Source: Obelidium mucronatum
Lineage: Eukaryota > Chytridiomycota > Chytridiomycetes > Chytridiales > Chytriomycetaceae
Direction of reading: 5' to 3'
NCBI GenBank assembly: GCA_025765595.1
Contig: JAIVFH010000002.1
Span: 744,001 to 808,000 of the forward strand
DNA length: 64,000 nucleotides
Numbering within the stretch: the first letter of the stretch is position 1; every line of letters begins with the position of its first letter. A program made the position numbers and the translations under genes. Under the pieces are notes generated by a model. The model was not told where the DNA came from. It saw only the letters and a list, made by a program, of their open reading frames with translations, and made no database searches. Shown here piece by piece: positions 22,019-33,259 of the stretch.

Positions 22019-22199
22019 CGAGGTTTGCCCGTATGTTCATGATTGCTGCAAAAGCAAAGGGAAAGGTGGTTGATTTGGAGCAAGAGATGAGATTTTATAG
22101 TTGAAGGAGAACTTTCATTCCAGTTAAGACCATCTCGGGAGAAACAAACCCGCCAGAATCGAAACGTGAATGCACATACAGCTCTCTTTATTATTTCCA

Positions 22200-23144
22200 C
22201 TAAATTCTTTGGCGTGAAGTAACTCTGAGTTCCAAAATATAACCTGTCCACAAATACAATTCAAGAGACTCGTGATACTCTTTTAGAGCGTCTTTAATCT
22301 CCACCAACGCTTTCGTCAACTCAATGTCTTCTCCAGGCATCAAACGCTTCAAATACCATGGCAACTTGATACGAATCAAGTTCAAGGAAGGAAACGTGTT
22401 CAAAAACGGAACCACCATCAGCAACACTGCATCCCACTTAGGAAAATACAAGGTCCCATCCAACACAACAAAACGAACCGACTCCAAAACCTTAAACTGA
22501 TCCGTATACCTTGAACAGACAGCATGCCAAATCCCAATACTTTGTGTTTCCAAACTGGCAAAGTCTCTTACAAATGCAGCTGCTTCGTCTTGGTGGCCAT
22601 ATGAGCTAGGTAAATCGACGTGAAACGCTTTTATATTTGCTTTGGCGAGATGTGTGCATATCTGGGCCATTTCAACTCGGTCTGGTTCTTGGGTGAAATC
22701 GACCGCATTGGAAATGTTGATTGTGGTTGGAAGGATTGGGAGTATGGTAGTCCAGTGATCTAAAGGAGCCCATGGAATCGTGACTGATCCATTGTATCGC
22801 TTGATCAAGGTGAACAGGGATGAGAAAAGGTGCAAGTCGTGTGGATGGATAGTGAATGGCTTCTTTATCGAAACCCAGCTGAAGCTTGATGAGGGGTCTT
22901 TGACTTGGATCCAGGGGAATATAAAGTGTGGCCAAAGAGTCTGCAGCTGGAGTTGATGGGTTGACGAAAATGTATCGTGTGACCGTGGTTGGTGTTTGGA
23001 GACACATTGGGCAGTGTTGTAGATGGCTGTCGAGACTTGTTTGAAATGCCGTAGGGAGTGGGAGAGGCGCCATGCGGATTTGCTGTCTAGGTATGGGAAG
23101 ATCAAGTCTAGGATCTCGTTTGGGAGGGTTTGGAGTGTGGACAT
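22200..23144 (-). CDS. F-box-type protein
   Basis: A single open frame of 314 residues without introns. The N terminus, LQTLPNEILDLIFPYLDSKS followed by SWRL-like residues, is a typical F-box, which would bind Skp1 in an SCF ubiquitin ligase. The rest has no recognisable substrate-binding repeats, but hydrophobic spacing resembles degenerate leucine-rich folds seen in fungal F-box families. Convergent with the Hsp70-like gene (181 bp between stops). Confidence 0.72.
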   Translation of the reverse strand: MSTLQTLPNEILDLIFPYLDSKSAWRLSHSLRHFKQVSTAIYNTAQCVSKHQPRSHDTFSSTHQLQLQTLWPHFIFPWIQVKDPSSSFSWVSIKKPFTIHPHDLHLFSSLFTLIKRYNGSVTIPWAPLDHWTTILPILPTTINISNAVDFTQEPDRVEMAQICTHLAKANIKAFHVDLPSSYGHQDEAAAFVRDFASLETQSIGIWHAVCSRYTDQFKVLESVRFVVLDGTLYFPKWDAVLLMVVPFLNTFPSLNLIRIKLPWYLKRLMPGEDIELTKALVEIKDALKEYHESLELYLWTGYILELRVTSRQRI

Positions 23145-23418
23145 AATAATTAAAAGTCTTCTTGTAAATAATAATTCGTAAATAATTCACACTTGCATAT
23201 GGATTGAAGTCATTGGGAATCCGTTATCACGTCAGCTGGCGTAGAAATTCAAGAAAGTCATGCAACTGTCAACGATATGAGTGGCAATCCCAACAACCAT
23301 GATCTGGCTTCCGATTACGAACAAAGACACCAATAATTTCGAATGAATATTTTAATCATAGTTGATTCCAGGCAAAACCGATGTTGTATAATCACCAAAA
23401 GAGATCCGACAAAAAAAG

Positions 23419-24588
23419 CTATTCAACGCCAAAAATCAACACAAACCTGTTTGGAACTGGACCAGAAAGAAGCGGGTTGTTTTGCAGAAGCAATCTGGTG
23501 ACTGTTGTTTTGGAGGCAAGGGTTAGGGGAATGGAGCCGGTCAAGTTGTTACCCGAAAGGTTTACAACTTTCAGTGGGGCGCGGTTTTGGAACGCGTAGC
23601 TTGAAATCGTGCCAGTCAAGTTGGATCCGACAATGACACTATTGGAATATTATTATACTGTATTTGCCTGGGCAAAAAAATCAACTTACAGTGGAATGAG
23701 TTTCGACATGACAAACAGTCCGGAAGCCCTCCCTGCAACTTCAAATCAGACAAATCAGGCCATTCCAGACACATGAGTTTACAAACTTGCGTTGGGAAAG
23801 GACCCGAAAAGTCATTGGTCTTTGCCGAGTATCGGCTCTTTCCCAAAAACAGTCTCTTCGAATGGAAAGTTATTGTAGATGCTGTCCACAACTTTCCCGA
23901 TATCACCCGTCAGTCCGTGGCCTCTGACATCGTGCGCTATGAACTGGTGATTGGATCACAAAAGCGATGTTAGTGTTTATTGTTGTTGGTCAGTGTGTGT
24001 GTTGGCGCACCTGGTGATTGGATCACAAAAGCGATAAGATCCAATCACCCAAATTAACTTCTCCAAAATTACTACTAACTCCGAACTTCGCCAACAGGGC
24101 TTGTACACTTTTGACTATTCCTGCATACTCCTTAAAGTCCACGGACATCGATTGAGACAATTTTCCCGTCAGCGCAATCAGCGAATCCAGAGTTGCAGCA
24201 ATCGTCGCCCATGTCAAGGGTTGGGAACAGAGCTTGGAGTTTGGCGTAGTCTTTGGCGGCTTTGTTGTAAGAGGGGCCACAGAGTTGGGTTTCTGGGTCC
24301 CACTGTTGCTGGATATGGTACTTTTTGCCGTTCACGACTTGGTTGTAGTAGAATCCGCCGACAGCGTCAAACTTGCGGTTTGAGCCGTAAATATTGGCGC
24401 AGTTGTCTGCGTTTTCGTATCCGTCGGCATTGTTACGGTGCGGGAGTTGTTAAAGTCGGACGGGTCCCAGGTATTGTCCTGAAATTGATGCATAATATAA
24501 AAAGAGAGGAACAGCTATAGATCTACAAAATTAAAACACTTAAAATGGATACTCATTTCGGTGGGTACTCACTTTTTAGAGCTTGCAT
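23419..24588 (-). CDS. Secreted-type leucine-rich-repeat protein, structure uncertain
   Basis: Several short exons encode a plant-type extracellular LRR protein. Upstream is a Cys-containing cap (QALFPTLDMGDDCCNSGFAD, then GKIVSIDVRGL), which in fungal LRR proteins precedes the repeats. Near the 3' end are clear LRRs (LKVVNLSGNNLTGSIPLTL, LLLQNNPLLSGPVP). An intron with GTTTGT donor and one with GTAAGT donor join part of it. Near 24430 the frame shifts: NTWDPSDFNNSRTV and NNADGYENADNCANIYGS look continuous but are one base out of register. It may be a pseudogene or contain a sequencing error. I could not fix the start or all exons. Confidence 0.5.
23945..24049. repeat. 25-bp direct repeat and 12-bp perfect hairpin
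   Basis: The sequence CTGGTGATTGGATCACAAAA, followed by GCGAT, occurs at about 23945 and again at 24011. The second copy is followed by its own inversion: GGTGATTGGATC (24013-24024) pairs with GATCCAATCACC (24038-24049) around a 13-nt loop. It lies inside the LRR gene region. Confidence 0.75.
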
Positions 24589-24689
24589 GACTTCAGGTTT
24601 GAAGAACGAGAGGACCAAGGAAATATGGTTTTATAATATCTTTTTTATTTTATTTCTATATTTTCCCAATAATGTACAATCACAAAAAA

Positions 24690-24702
24690 TGATTTAATGA
24701 AA

Positions 24703-24705
<3 letters not shown>
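24690..24705 (-). other. Hairpin at the H3 stop codon
   Basis: On the H3 strand, TGATTT-CATT-AAATCA: a 6-bp stem with a 4-nt loop that starts at the TGA stop codon itself. It has the size, but not the sequence, of the metazoan histone mRNA stem-loop. Confidence 0.4.
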
Positions 24706-25677
<972 letters not shown>

Positions 25678-25680
25678 GCG

Positions 25681-25696
25681 CTCAAATGTCTTTGAG
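25681..25696 (+). other. Hairpin just after the H4 stop codon
   Basis: CTCAAA-TGTC-TTTGAG: a 6-bp stem with a 4-nt loop, 3 nt after the stop codon. It has the same geometry as the element at the H3 end. Confidence 0.4.
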
Positions 25697-25976
25697 TCTC
25701 TGTATTTGCTGGTTCTCTTGCTTATATCATCAACGCTGCTGTAAAATTATAATAAACTGGGATCTTAGGTTGTTCTATAATTCGATTTTCTTTGACGGCA
25801 TTAAAACTGTAGTGGCTAGTTCTTAACTTCGCTTAATCAGCGCGGCCTCGCTGGCGACGAGAGTCGCACAACACCGCCGAAGCCCTCCTTGCATGTTATG
25901 TGCAGGTTTTGGATCGCTTATCGGACAGCGAGGCAGTGTCGGTTTTGCGCACGGGCGCCAAGGAATAAATTGCTTT

Positions 25977-27635
25977 TTATTGATTCTCCTCTTCTTCCTC
26001 TTCATCTTCTATATCATGTACCTTCCTTTGATTAGGGATAGGGTTAGAAGGGGTGGGGACCAAGGGGTTAATAAGATCTAGATTTTGGACTTCGTTTGAC
26101 ACGTGGGTAATGTATGCCTCTTCAACCAAACGAATTATTTCGTCGTTCTTCGAGTACCGCGCCATCTGTAAGTGGCCGAAATTCGGTTCTACCGTTTGGT
26201 TCTCGAGAAAGGCTTTCACAACCAATGAAAATCCACCAAGGAGTCCCGCCTCGAATGCAGGGAAAAGATCGCCTTGCGCGGCTTGGGAAACACGGGGATC
26301 TTCAAGTAATAATTCTACTGCTTCGGCAAAACCGCATTCCGATGCAACCAACAAAGGGTACTGATTTCTAACGGATGGATCCACGTTCGGCTGAGATTCC
26401 AAAAGAAACTTGATTATTTCTAGCTTTCCACCTTCGATTGCTTGGATTAGCAACATGTTTTCCTGAACGGTTGCGTCCACTTTGGAATGTCCAAGGAGAT
26501 ATTCGACAATATCCCAGTGTTTGTTGGATGCTGCAGAGAGAATGCAAAACCCATTGAAAGAGTTGACGTCGGATCGACCGTCTTCTATCAAGGCTTGGAC
26601 AATGTCAAAATGCCCATTCTCACAGGCAAGGGCTAATGCACTGCTGTCTTCATCTTCTGGCTGGACTCTGCTATTCGCAAGAAGGAGCTCAACTATTTCA
26701 CAGTGACCGTACTGTGATGCAAGACGTATTGGGGCATTGAATAGCACTGCAGGGTCGACCTTCGGATGCTGCAGCAGAAGTCTCGCAAGATCAACGAATC
26801 CTTCCTTGCATGTATGCCTCAAAGCGTTATCATCCTCAACTGACGGATTGACCCCTGCATTCAAAAGCATTTCGAGTATCTCCAAGTGCCCGATTGTACA
26901 TGACCGAATAAGGCAGTAGTTGTCGTTGGTGAGAACATCCACCCTATCATCGTCTAAAAGCAGCCGCACAACATCCGCTCTTGCAAAATCGCAAGCATAC
27001 TGAAGAGCAATATTATCCTCTGCTGATGGGTCACAACGGGGGTCCGCTAGCAATAGCTTTACAACTTCCACCTCTCCTGTTTCCGAACTGCACTTCAATG
27101 CATAGTTGTCATCGTCCGCAGGATTCACTTTGTCATGCTGTAGCAGAAGGTTAACGACATCCAAGTATCCCGCCCGTGCCGCCCATCGGAACAGTCTATT
27201 GAGTTGCCTTGTAATGTCAAACTCCAAGTCCAATAGCGCAGCAGCAATCTTCAATGCCCCCGCCCCATCAACCCGCCATCTCTCAAAGTACATCAAGTTA
27301 TTCGCCATATCATCAACCAGTTCCGCCTTCTCCCACGGATCAGCAGTCAGCAATTCCATAAACAGACCCACTTTGTAGCTGAACGGCAGCGACAACCACT
27401 TTCCGTCCCGAATGTTCTCAGCATTCAAATACTCCCACAGGTTCGCAGCCTTCGAACGCAGCAGGCAGTATCTGATGTGTATGTTTGCAAACCGGGCATC
27501 TGTAAGGACTGTTGCCGCAAGGACCCGCGATGAGGCTGCCAGCGCCATTAAGCAAGCTGGATCGATTGGCAACTCTTTGATGATCTCATGCACAAGTTCT
27601 GGTGGGAGGTTGTGCCATTGCAACATTTCCGTCAT
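25977..27635 (-). CDS. F-box and ankyrin-repeat protein
   Basis: The frame is open from 27725, but the ATG at 27635 starts directly before an F-box (LPPELVHEIIKELPIDPACL), so I prefer it. After the F-box come about ten ankyrin repeats with the usual GHLEILEMLLNAG or GEVEVVKLLLADPRCDPSAE pattern, to an acidic end (DEEEEEENQ). The product is about 552 residues without introns. Its likely role is substrate recruitment to an SCF ligase through the ankyrin stack. Its start is 21 bp from that of another F-box gene on the opposite strand. Confidence 0.85.
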   Translation of the reverse strand: MTEMLQWHNLPPELVHEIIKELPIDPACLMALAASSRVLAATVLTDARFANIHIRYCLLRSKAANLWEYLNAENIRDGKWLSLPFSYKVGLFMELLTADPWEKAELVDDMANNLMYFERWRVDGAGALKIAAALLDLEFDITRQLNRLFRWAARAGYLDVVNLLLQHDKVNPADDDNYALKCSSETGEVEVVKLLLADPRCDPSAEDNIALQYACDFARADVVRLLLDDDRVDVLTNDNYCLIRSCTIGHLEILEMLLNAGVNPSVEDDNALRHTCKEGFVDLARLLLQHPKVDPAVLFNAPIRLASQYGHCEIVELLLANSRVQPEDEDSSALALACENGHFDIVQALIEDGRSDVNSFNGFCILSAASNKHWDIVEYLLGHSKVDATVQENMLLIQAIEGGKLEIIKFLLESQPNVDPSVRNQYPLLVASECGFAEAVELLLEDPRVSQAAQGDLFPAFEAGLLGGFSLVVKAFLENQTVEPNFGHLQMARYSKNDEIIRLVEEAYITHVSNEVQNLDLINPLVPTPSNPIPNQRKVHDIEDEEEEEENQ

Positions 27636-27656
27636 TTTTGAAAAACAAGAACATGG

Positions 27657-28370
27657 ATGCCAGCACTTCCTCCTGAACTGCTCGCTCACATCAGCGCACT
27701 TGTCCCAACCGAAACCATCAAACAACTTCGCCTTGTGAATACTACTTGGCTCTCAGTTGCAAATAACACCCTCTTCCGGCGATGGCATCCTCGAACTCTG
27801 CAGTCCTTTTTCCAACTCATTGAAGAACACCCATCCCAGAACTTACCGTCCTGGAAACGCACCGGATGCATCCCATCGAATTCCGCACACCAAAACCGCC
27901 GTCGGTTTGAACATCCGATTGCATGTTTATCAATACTCGACCTCTCCCTTCTGATTGGCCGCAAGAGCCAAATCACGGACTCAACCATCCACCGATTCAT
28001 CCGCCAACGTGATTTCTATACTCACAATATCAGCAGCATCAACCAATTATCCACTCGCCTCGTATCCATCAACCTCATGAACTGCTTTGTCGTCACTGAT
28101 TCCTCCTTCACAAGCTTGATACAAGCGAACCCGTTCCTCAACACAGTGCTGATTGCCGGATGTACAGGGCTTACAGATAAATCGCTTTATGCTGTTTCAA
28201 AGGTGTTGGTGGGGATTGTTTGGTTGGACGTTTCCTTGTGTTTGTTTACGGCGGATGGGATCAATGCTGTTTTGAATAGCCCGAGTTTGAAGGATGCTGT
28301 TTGTGAGAAATTGAATCGCGTTGATTGGTCGCGGGTGGCTATGCTGAAGCCGATACGGTTGAAAATATAA
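27657..28370 (+). CDS. F-box / leucine-rich-repeat protein
   Basis: A single open frame of 237 residues. It starts with an F-box (LPPELLAHISALVPTETIKQ, later TLFRRWHP) and continues with LRRs of the AMN1/Cys-containing type (STRLVSINLMNCFVVTDSSF, NTVLIAGCTGLTDKSLYAVS). Its role is probably substrate binding in an SCF ubiquitin ligase. Divergent from the ankyrin F-box gene with 21 bp between ATGs. Confidence 0.8.
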   Translation: MPALPPELLAHISALVPTETIKQLRLVNTTWLSVANNTLFRRWHPRTLQSFFQLIEEHPSQNLPSWKRTGCIPSNSAHQNRRRFEHPIACLSILDLSLLIGRKSQITDSTIHRFIRQRDFYTHNISSINQLSTRLVSINLMNCFVVTDSSFTSLIQANPFLNTVLIAGCTGLTDKSLYAVSKVLVGIVWLDVSLCLFTADGINAVLNSPSLKDAVCEKLNRVDWSRVAMLKPIRLKI

Positions 28371-28492
28371 ATATTGAACTACTCCCCTTCGTATCCTCTC
28401 GTTTTAATTTCAACAGCAAATATTTTAAGAATATTAACCGTACATAAGTTTATGAGTTATGAAAAAACAAAACATTCTTTTGTCTTACATAA

Positions 28493-30893
28493 ATGTTGAC
28501 TTCCAAAACACGTACCACGTCGTTGGCTCTGTCGAATACTTTGGGCCACATCAGTAATCAGAATCCAATACAAAACCAGGAAGATGTGCTTGGAGATGGT
28601 GGTGGCGGCACTGGCGCAACCTTGTCACCCCGCAAACATCCAAACACTCGTCATTCACTTCGAACTTCAGCACAACAAGGACAAACTGCACAAAACAAGA
28701 AAAGAGACGCACCAGAAAGTGATGAGGAGGAAGAGGAAGATGATGGTTGGTTTTTTAATTTCGTGTACTTTGATTTGACGTGTTTGTGGTGGACATCTGT
28801 ACATGAATATTAACCTTTTAATGTTTCTTAATTCACAGAATTCGGACTTGTAAGTGCATTTAAGAGGACAAAAATCAGTGCCGAGCGGGCTGGTGAGCAT
28901 AATGCACGAGAGTTACTCCAGTTGGTAACTAGATTCTTTTGTGTTTGGGCAGTCAAAGCAAGAAAACGCGCCTCCTCAAGTACAGCCACTTCCCGTCGCG
29001 GACCACTTCCCAGCAGACCCCCTACCATCCCAAGAACAATCCAGGAGGGAACCGAATCATCAAGCGACGATGACCTTGGAGGTTCCACAAAACCAAAGAA
29101 ACATTCCGAGTTCGACAGCTCGGACGCTCCAGCAGGCCACCTACAAGATGACGAGGGCAGTGATTACTATCCTAGCGACGTTGAAGAAACGGGAGGAGTT
29201 GTTGGCACCACATGTGCAAGTGTTGAACGCCGAATTCAGCGCGGATTAACGACTGTTGAAAGAATGGCAAATTATTTTGCGCAGACTATGCCAAATTCAT
29301 CTAGAAATCTGTTTGATCCGGCTACAGGGAGACCTTTTTTTGTTTTTGCAAGGTTGCGGAAGTGGGTTGATGATGTGGAGGCTGGGTCAGGTGAAAATCA
29401 TACCGCAAATTTAAACAATTCAATTGCCGGAAAGGCTAGAAAAGGCAGATGGAGTGAAAAGGGTCCTGTTGTTGTCATGATATTGCCGTGTAGTGAGGAA
29501 CGCCCCTGGGAAGCGCGAGTTGTGGCGCATTACACTTTCGGTACTCAAACCGCTGCTGTCAATATGCCAAGTTCGTACTTTTTTTTCTTGATTTTGTGGA
29601 TTCATTTTTTGGGTGCCCCTTGGTGTCTGAAACTGGTCTGAAACCCAATTTTTGGATAGTCTCTGATATTCATCCAATGTTTATCCACACCCTAACGCCG
29701 CGAAAGACCCTCTTTTCCTCTCTCAATAATAATATCCAAGCACACGCTATTATTTCTTCGGAGCCTCGACGGATCCACGAATTTCTCGCTTCGAATCTCA
29801 CAACTCGCGACGCCAAGTTGCTCAACGATCTTCAAACTCTATCACTTGATTCGGCTGGGGGTGTCGCAAAGCAAAACGCGGATCTGGCTATAGCCGTTGC
29901 CGAGCGCCTTGAATCTGTGGCATTAAATGAATCGGGAATCTCTATTGCCGGGCCAAGTCGACGTAGATTGACGCGATCAGGCAGTAAAGTTTTATCGCAA
30001 CATCGGGGTGGGCCAAGCGGCGAAAGTTCCAATGAAAGCAGTGGGGCTTGTACACCAGCTGTTGGATCAACGAATGGGGATAATTCTGGTAATACCACAA
30101 ATGCGATGATAGAGCGAAGAAAGACTAGGGATCCAGTAGCAGCTAGTGCGGATTTCCTTTATGAATGCAGAAGTACAATTGTTCCGGTACTTGAGGAAAA
30201 GTCGAGTGTGTTTATGCTTCACTTTGGCTCCAGAGCTGGTGCGTGGTTGAGTATTTATTTCCATTGGCTAACGTTGATGATGCCATTCAGATTCTCTATC
30301 TTTCAATCACCGCTTTGTCAAGGCGGCGCAGGAATTTGCTGCTTATTTGACTGAAATTCGAGTTCAATCCTTCTTGACACCACAGCTGGTCAAACGAGTC
30401 CTTCTCTCTGGCCAAACTGTTGTTATTCCTGGAGGACTGGTTCACACATCTCCATTTATTGTCGATCATACCCTCGCTCGACAGGTAGTTATTTTTGTTC
30501 AACACATTTTGGAATCTAATTCTTAAATTGAAGATTGCTGAGACTGGTTTAATGTACATACCCGTCGTTGCGGATGCATGCTCTCAAGCGGTACAACACC
30601 GCCTTGTCTGTATGCATTGCCATGCGGCTCTTGCAGTATTGACTCAAACCAACGTCTTACCTTCTCTTGAGGCGGTTTGCGTAGCTCATGCTGGCCATTC
30701 TTTCGCCAAAAGAGTTTCCGGGGGTAGCAGTGGTGGCAGGGGGAAAAAGGTGGCAGTTAGTGGTGGCAGTATTCAAGGTATATATCGTTGTGTTTATGCG
30801 GCAAAAGGCGTTTCAGGTACTGCGTTCGAAGCGGATCCAGGAAGTGCCACAGGTGGGAGTAAGAAGGGGTGGGATTTGGTGATTATAAATTGA
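28493..30893 (+). CDS. Unknown multi-exon protein
   Basis: I do not recognise it. Exon 1 is Ser/Thr-rich with an acidic run (ESDEEEEEDD). After several short introns the frame encodes RPFFVFARLRKWVDDVEAG, GPVVVMILPCSEERPWEARV, a long disordered Ser/Gly region (GPSGESSNESSGACTP), then a more globular end: FNHRFVKAAQEFAAYLTEIR, PQLVKRVLLSGQTVVIPGGL and HRLVCMHCHAALAVLTQTN. One well-supported intron runs from about 30239 (GTGCGT) to the CATTCAG near 30290; another starts at 30486 (GTAGTT). CMHCH could be half of a metal site. The end is Gly-rich. Confidence 0.55.
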
Positions 30894-30974
30894 TGGTGTG
30901 TGGCGCGTTTTATCTTTAGCATTCTTCAATGTGTTGGTGGTGTTATAAAGTTATTTAATTTTATAATTCTCTCA

Positions 30975-32713
30975 TCATCTGCGTCCTTTCTTGGTATTCT
31001 TTTTTCCCCTTTTCGATCGTTTGGAGCGACGCAACCTCTTCCCAGCTAAGAACTTGGGTTCTACAGCAGCGGCAGCTTCCTTTTCAAGACGGATAAGTTC
31101 TAATACGCCTTCATACATTTCTTTGACTGCTTCAAACTCCGTTAAACCCATTCGGCGTTTGTTGGATATATCATAGACCCCTCCTTCGGCTTCTGTATGT
31201 TCGCCGCGTGTTCCTCTCACTTGCAGATTGAACTTGGCTGCCGCTTCTTCTAGCTTCAGCCGATCAGAAGCTAGATTTGGGAGACGTATATGAACCGAAG
31301 CCCGGATAGTAGTCCCCAAGTTGGTTGGACAGAAGGTCAAGAACCCAAGTCTTTCATGACGAGCAAATGGGATACGTTTCTCAATCTCCTCAACAGCTTG
31401 TACTAGACGTGAGTATACAGCTTTGAGATCGCCTCCTTGTTGCATCGAAATAATGCGTAGGTGGTCCTCCTCATTCACCCATACAAGGAAAGTTTTATCA
31501 TAGTTGTGGAAGATCCCGCGACCAGTGGGCCAGTATCGACACGCGTTTGCCGATTGGAGGAAGCGATCTCCTTCTTTGAAAAGAAAGTGATCGTCAATGA
31601 GTTGTTGCTGGACGTCTTTTGTCATTCCTTCGAGCGGGTAGTATGTTCCTTCGAGGTCCCCTTGCAAGTCGGCCAAGGCAGATGATACTTTGCTTTCCAT
31701 TTCAGCGTATTGGCTCTTGGTTAGGCATGGATTGAATGGGTATCCTTCAAGTGATCGACCGCAACGAACCCGAGTCGAAATGATGTATTTGCCCTTCATG
31801 CTGTTATTAGAAACCCTTGCCAATAAAAAACATTGCAATAAAAATATAAACCTCAGGATCTAAGTCACCAAGATGAGCGGCACTTCCAAAGTCACTCTGG
31901 GGGTGCTTATCGGTGGGCTTGAACCCGTTGTGGTAATCCTCAATGATGCGGTCAAATAAAGGAGCAAATAGAGTGTATGACTCTGCATCAGGTGCATAAA
32001 CTCCAACACCTGAATCAAGATTCTCAAACCCTGCGTTGTTTTAAAGGGTTTTGATGAGTGCCCCCCCTTAGACACAACTACCAAGAAGCACACAAACCAG
32101 ATTGAACAATATCAAGTAATGTTGCGCCAGTAATGGTTGTAAGGTGATTCAGTTGGTTTAGAATATCGCGAGTCAGGTGGCGTTTTAAAAGGGAGTCACA
32201 ACTCTCTGAGGCTTGCAACTTTTTGAATCCAGAATCCAGCTTTTCCGCTGGTGAGCTGAATATACAACCGTTTAGAATGCATTGATCTATTACTTCAAGT
32301 GTTTGAAACGTCATCACATCGAACTCAGACACAGATACGCTTTGGGCTTGACTAGTGTTCTCCAAAGCATTCTCGCGGGCAGGCTTAAAGCGACAAGATA
32401 TAGAAGTTACCTGATATCTTCAAAGCTCGATTTCTTTGGCGTTGATGGTTTTGATGGATTCAAAGGAGCCAGCGGCACCATTGTATCACGCGTAACATCA
32501 GAACTTAAAGCGTTTTGTGTTTCCTTTTCGGCAGGAGCAGCGCCCTAATAAGCAAAGCCAGTGGTTAGACTCATTTGATACGGGGCACGTTCATAAGAAG
32601 CGGAATGTGCTGTAGTCAATCAACTTGATTACCAAGGAGAAACGGTTGATGCTCTGGGACAATGCCAACACGGGATGCTTCTTAGCACTGAAGGAGTTGA
32701 CTTCCAACTTCAT
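30975..32713 (-). CDS. Arginine kinase (phosphagen kinase) with unusual N- and C-terminal extensions
   Basis: Transfers phosphate between ATP and arginine to buffer ATP. Family blocks: [11 protein letters not shown] at the N domain start, the guanidine-specificity region [50 protein letters not shown], the catalytic Glu in [12 protein letters not shown], the reactive Cys in [13 protein letters not shown], and [20 protein letters not shown] followed by [10 protein letters not shown]. Upstream, two proposed exons add about 85 residues including a Ser/Pro-rich part. After the normal end a basic tail appears ([20 protein letters not shown]), like a nuclear or nucleolar signal. Short introns separate the N-domain exons. 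Confidence 0.92.
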
Positions 32714-32919
32714 CCTCAATAACGTCGATTTAATGAAAGAAAAAAGATGAATTCAGACACGGAAGGGATCATGATTTTATGTTGTACCCTGCCGTAAAGT
32801 GCCACAAGAAAAGGTGCCACAAATTTACTAATAACGATTGATGTTTCTGTCTGGGAGAGTCGCGTTCTACAAGATGCTGGGTTCCAAGTTAAGATATGAC
32901 CGCTGTATACCTGACCGTT

Positions 32920-32967
<48 letters not shown>

Positions 32968-33259
32968 GCTCATGTGGGGTCACAGTGTCCGACTATCGGA
33001 TGCAGTAAATATGTCGCTGAAACTAGCGCCAACGTTGTTGCTGACAGGTAAATAAAACATTGTATAATTTGGGTCTTTGTTGTTGAAACAACGGGTTTAC
33101 ATTGGCTTGGCGTTGGGAAACCCTAAAGGTAAATAAAACATTGTATAATTTGGGTCTTTGTTGTTGAAAATCAATCACACCACCCTGTTTTCATTTTGAG
33201 CTCCGGATGATGAATTCAAACAGTAAAAGTAGTTAAATTATACGCTGATTTATTTTGGC
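32714..33259. other. Intergenic stretch with poly(T) and a direct repeat
   Basis: No gene seen. It holds a run of 45 T at 32922-32966 and a 43-bp direct repeat (33046-33088 and 33127-33169, period 81; core GGTAAATAAAACATTGTATA). Confidence 0.7.
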
